From CAZAPV01 sp964487195 (GTDB taxonomy: Bacteria; Patescibacteriota; Patescibacteriia; SG8-24): a DNA stretch of 20,219 bases. Position numbers and translations under genes: made by a program. Shown one piece after another: positions 19,741-20,219 of this stretch (the first letter of the stretch is position 1; each line of letters starts with the position of its first letter). The notes beneath the pieces were generated by a model. The model was not told the DNA's origin and ran no database searches. It saw nothing but the letters and a program-made list of their open reading frames with translations. Location: the NCBI GenBank assembly GCA_964487195.1, contig CAZAPV010000014.1, positions 1 through 20,219 of the forward strand, given 5' to 3'.

Positions 19741-20219
19741 ATGGCAGCGAACGCCAAGAAAAATCAGCAGCCGTCGGAATTGCCGGAACTTCTCGGCAAG
19801 ATCACCCCGCGCTCCATCAGCGACGAGGTGCAGGAGTCGTATCTCGACTACGCGATGTCCGTCATCATCGGCCGCGCGCTGCCGGACGTGCGCGACGGCC
19901 TGAAGCCGGTGCACCGCCGCGTGCTGTACGGGATGTGGAACATCGGCCTGAAGCCGTCGGCGAAGTTCAAAAAATCCGCGTTCGTGGTCGGCGAAGTGAT
20001 GGCGAAATACCATCCGCACGGCGACGCGGCGATTTATGACACGCTCGTCCGTCTCGCGCAGGATTTCTCGATGCGCCACCCGCTCGTCACCGGCCAGGGA
20101 AACTTCGGCTCCATGGACGGCGACGGCGCCGCGGCGATGCGCTACACCGAATGCAAACTGGCGCCGATCGCCGAGGAGATGATGCTCGACATCGAGAAGG
20201 AGACGGTCGACTTCTCGCC
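19741..20219 (+). CDS. gyrA: DNA gyrase subunit A, N-terminal part (cut by window edge)
   Basis: Breakage-reunion subunit of DNA gyrase, which introduces negative supercoils with GyrB. About 159 codons are visible; the reading frame is open to the edge. Family landmarks: YLDYAMSVIIGRALPDVRDG (34-53), KPVHRRVLYGM (55-65), KYHPHGDAAIYDT (89-101), GQGNFGSMDGD and AAMRYTE with catalytic Tyr135. The position equivalent to E. coli Ser83 is Ala96; the Asp87 equivalent (Asp100) is kept. A parC identity is possible in principle, since the two paralogues are alike here, but the GQGNFG-DGD-AAMRYTE block and single-copy context favour gyrA. It starts two bases after the preceding stop and has no own ribosome site, so coupling to the upstream gene is likely. 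Confidence 0.95.
   Translation, partial: MAANAKKNQQPSELPELLGKITPRSISDEVQESYLDYAMSVIIGRALPDVRDGLKPVHRRVLYGMWNIGLKPSAKFKKSAFVVGEVMAKYHPHGDAAIYDTLVRLAQDFSMRHPLVTGQGNFGSMDGDGAAAMRYTECKLAPIAEEMMLDIEKETVDFS

Noticed and set aside
1..20219. Recoding of TGA as glycine, known from Gracilibacteria and SR1
   Set aside because: Several genes end in TGA followed closely by a terminator or the next start (transglycosylase, lamin-tail protein, MBL with ATGA overlap), so TGA acts as stop here.

Overview
The window looks like chromosomal DNA from a GC-rich member of the Patescibacteria (Candidate Phyla Radiation), most likely a Parcubacteria-like lineage. This is an inference from four things: a short four-domain ribosomal protein S1, a type IV pilus ATPase beside FtsH, many genes whose -10 box lies only 6-10 bases before the start codon (leaderless transcripts), and several small proteins without a recognisable family. 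No rRNA, transposase, integrase or CRISPR array is visible. TGA and TAA/TAG are all used as stops, so the standard bacterial code fits.

Layout. Block 1 (1-8485, minus strand): a hairpin element at the left edge; DNA polymerase X; a Gly/Ser/Thr-rich lipoprotein of a style unusual for this group; a dual-specificity phosphatase; tRNA-Gly(GCC); a secreted lamin-tail/OB-fold surface protein; a saccharopine-dehydrogenase-like oxidoreductase; a 64-residue protein that shares a duplicated promoter and leader with that oxidoreductase; a CAT-anticodon tRNA; a structured non-coding stretch; and two small proteins of 133 and 75 residues. Block 2 (8561-11997, plus strand): a membrane protein with a His/Asp-rich motif, a four-helix membrane protein, an exported lytic transglycosylase and a GHKL-ATPase-like protein with a C-terminal HExxH motif. 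Block 3 (12038-17850, minus strand): pilB/gspE, a multi-pass membrane protein, ftsH and rpsA. Block 4 (18004 to the right edge, plus strand): a helical protein, an MBL-fold protein with a degenerate metal site, a small membrane/coiled-coil protein and the start of gyrA.

Most genes appear to be individually promoted and terminated, and the signals are packed tightly: 17-base spacers recur, two -35 boxes contain the preceding gene's stop codon, and one -35 box sits in a terminator loop. Functional themes are envelope work (transglycosylase, pilus ATPase, FtsH, surface and lipoproteins), DNA repair and topology (PolX, GyrA) and translation (S1, two tRNAs).

The items most worth a second look are the GHKL/HExxH protein at 10501-11997, the duplicated 64-bp promoter-leader cassette at 7007-7070 and 7298-7361, the mutually exclusive RNA pairings at 7545-7735, the rpsA leader, and the lipoprotein at 1932-2831.
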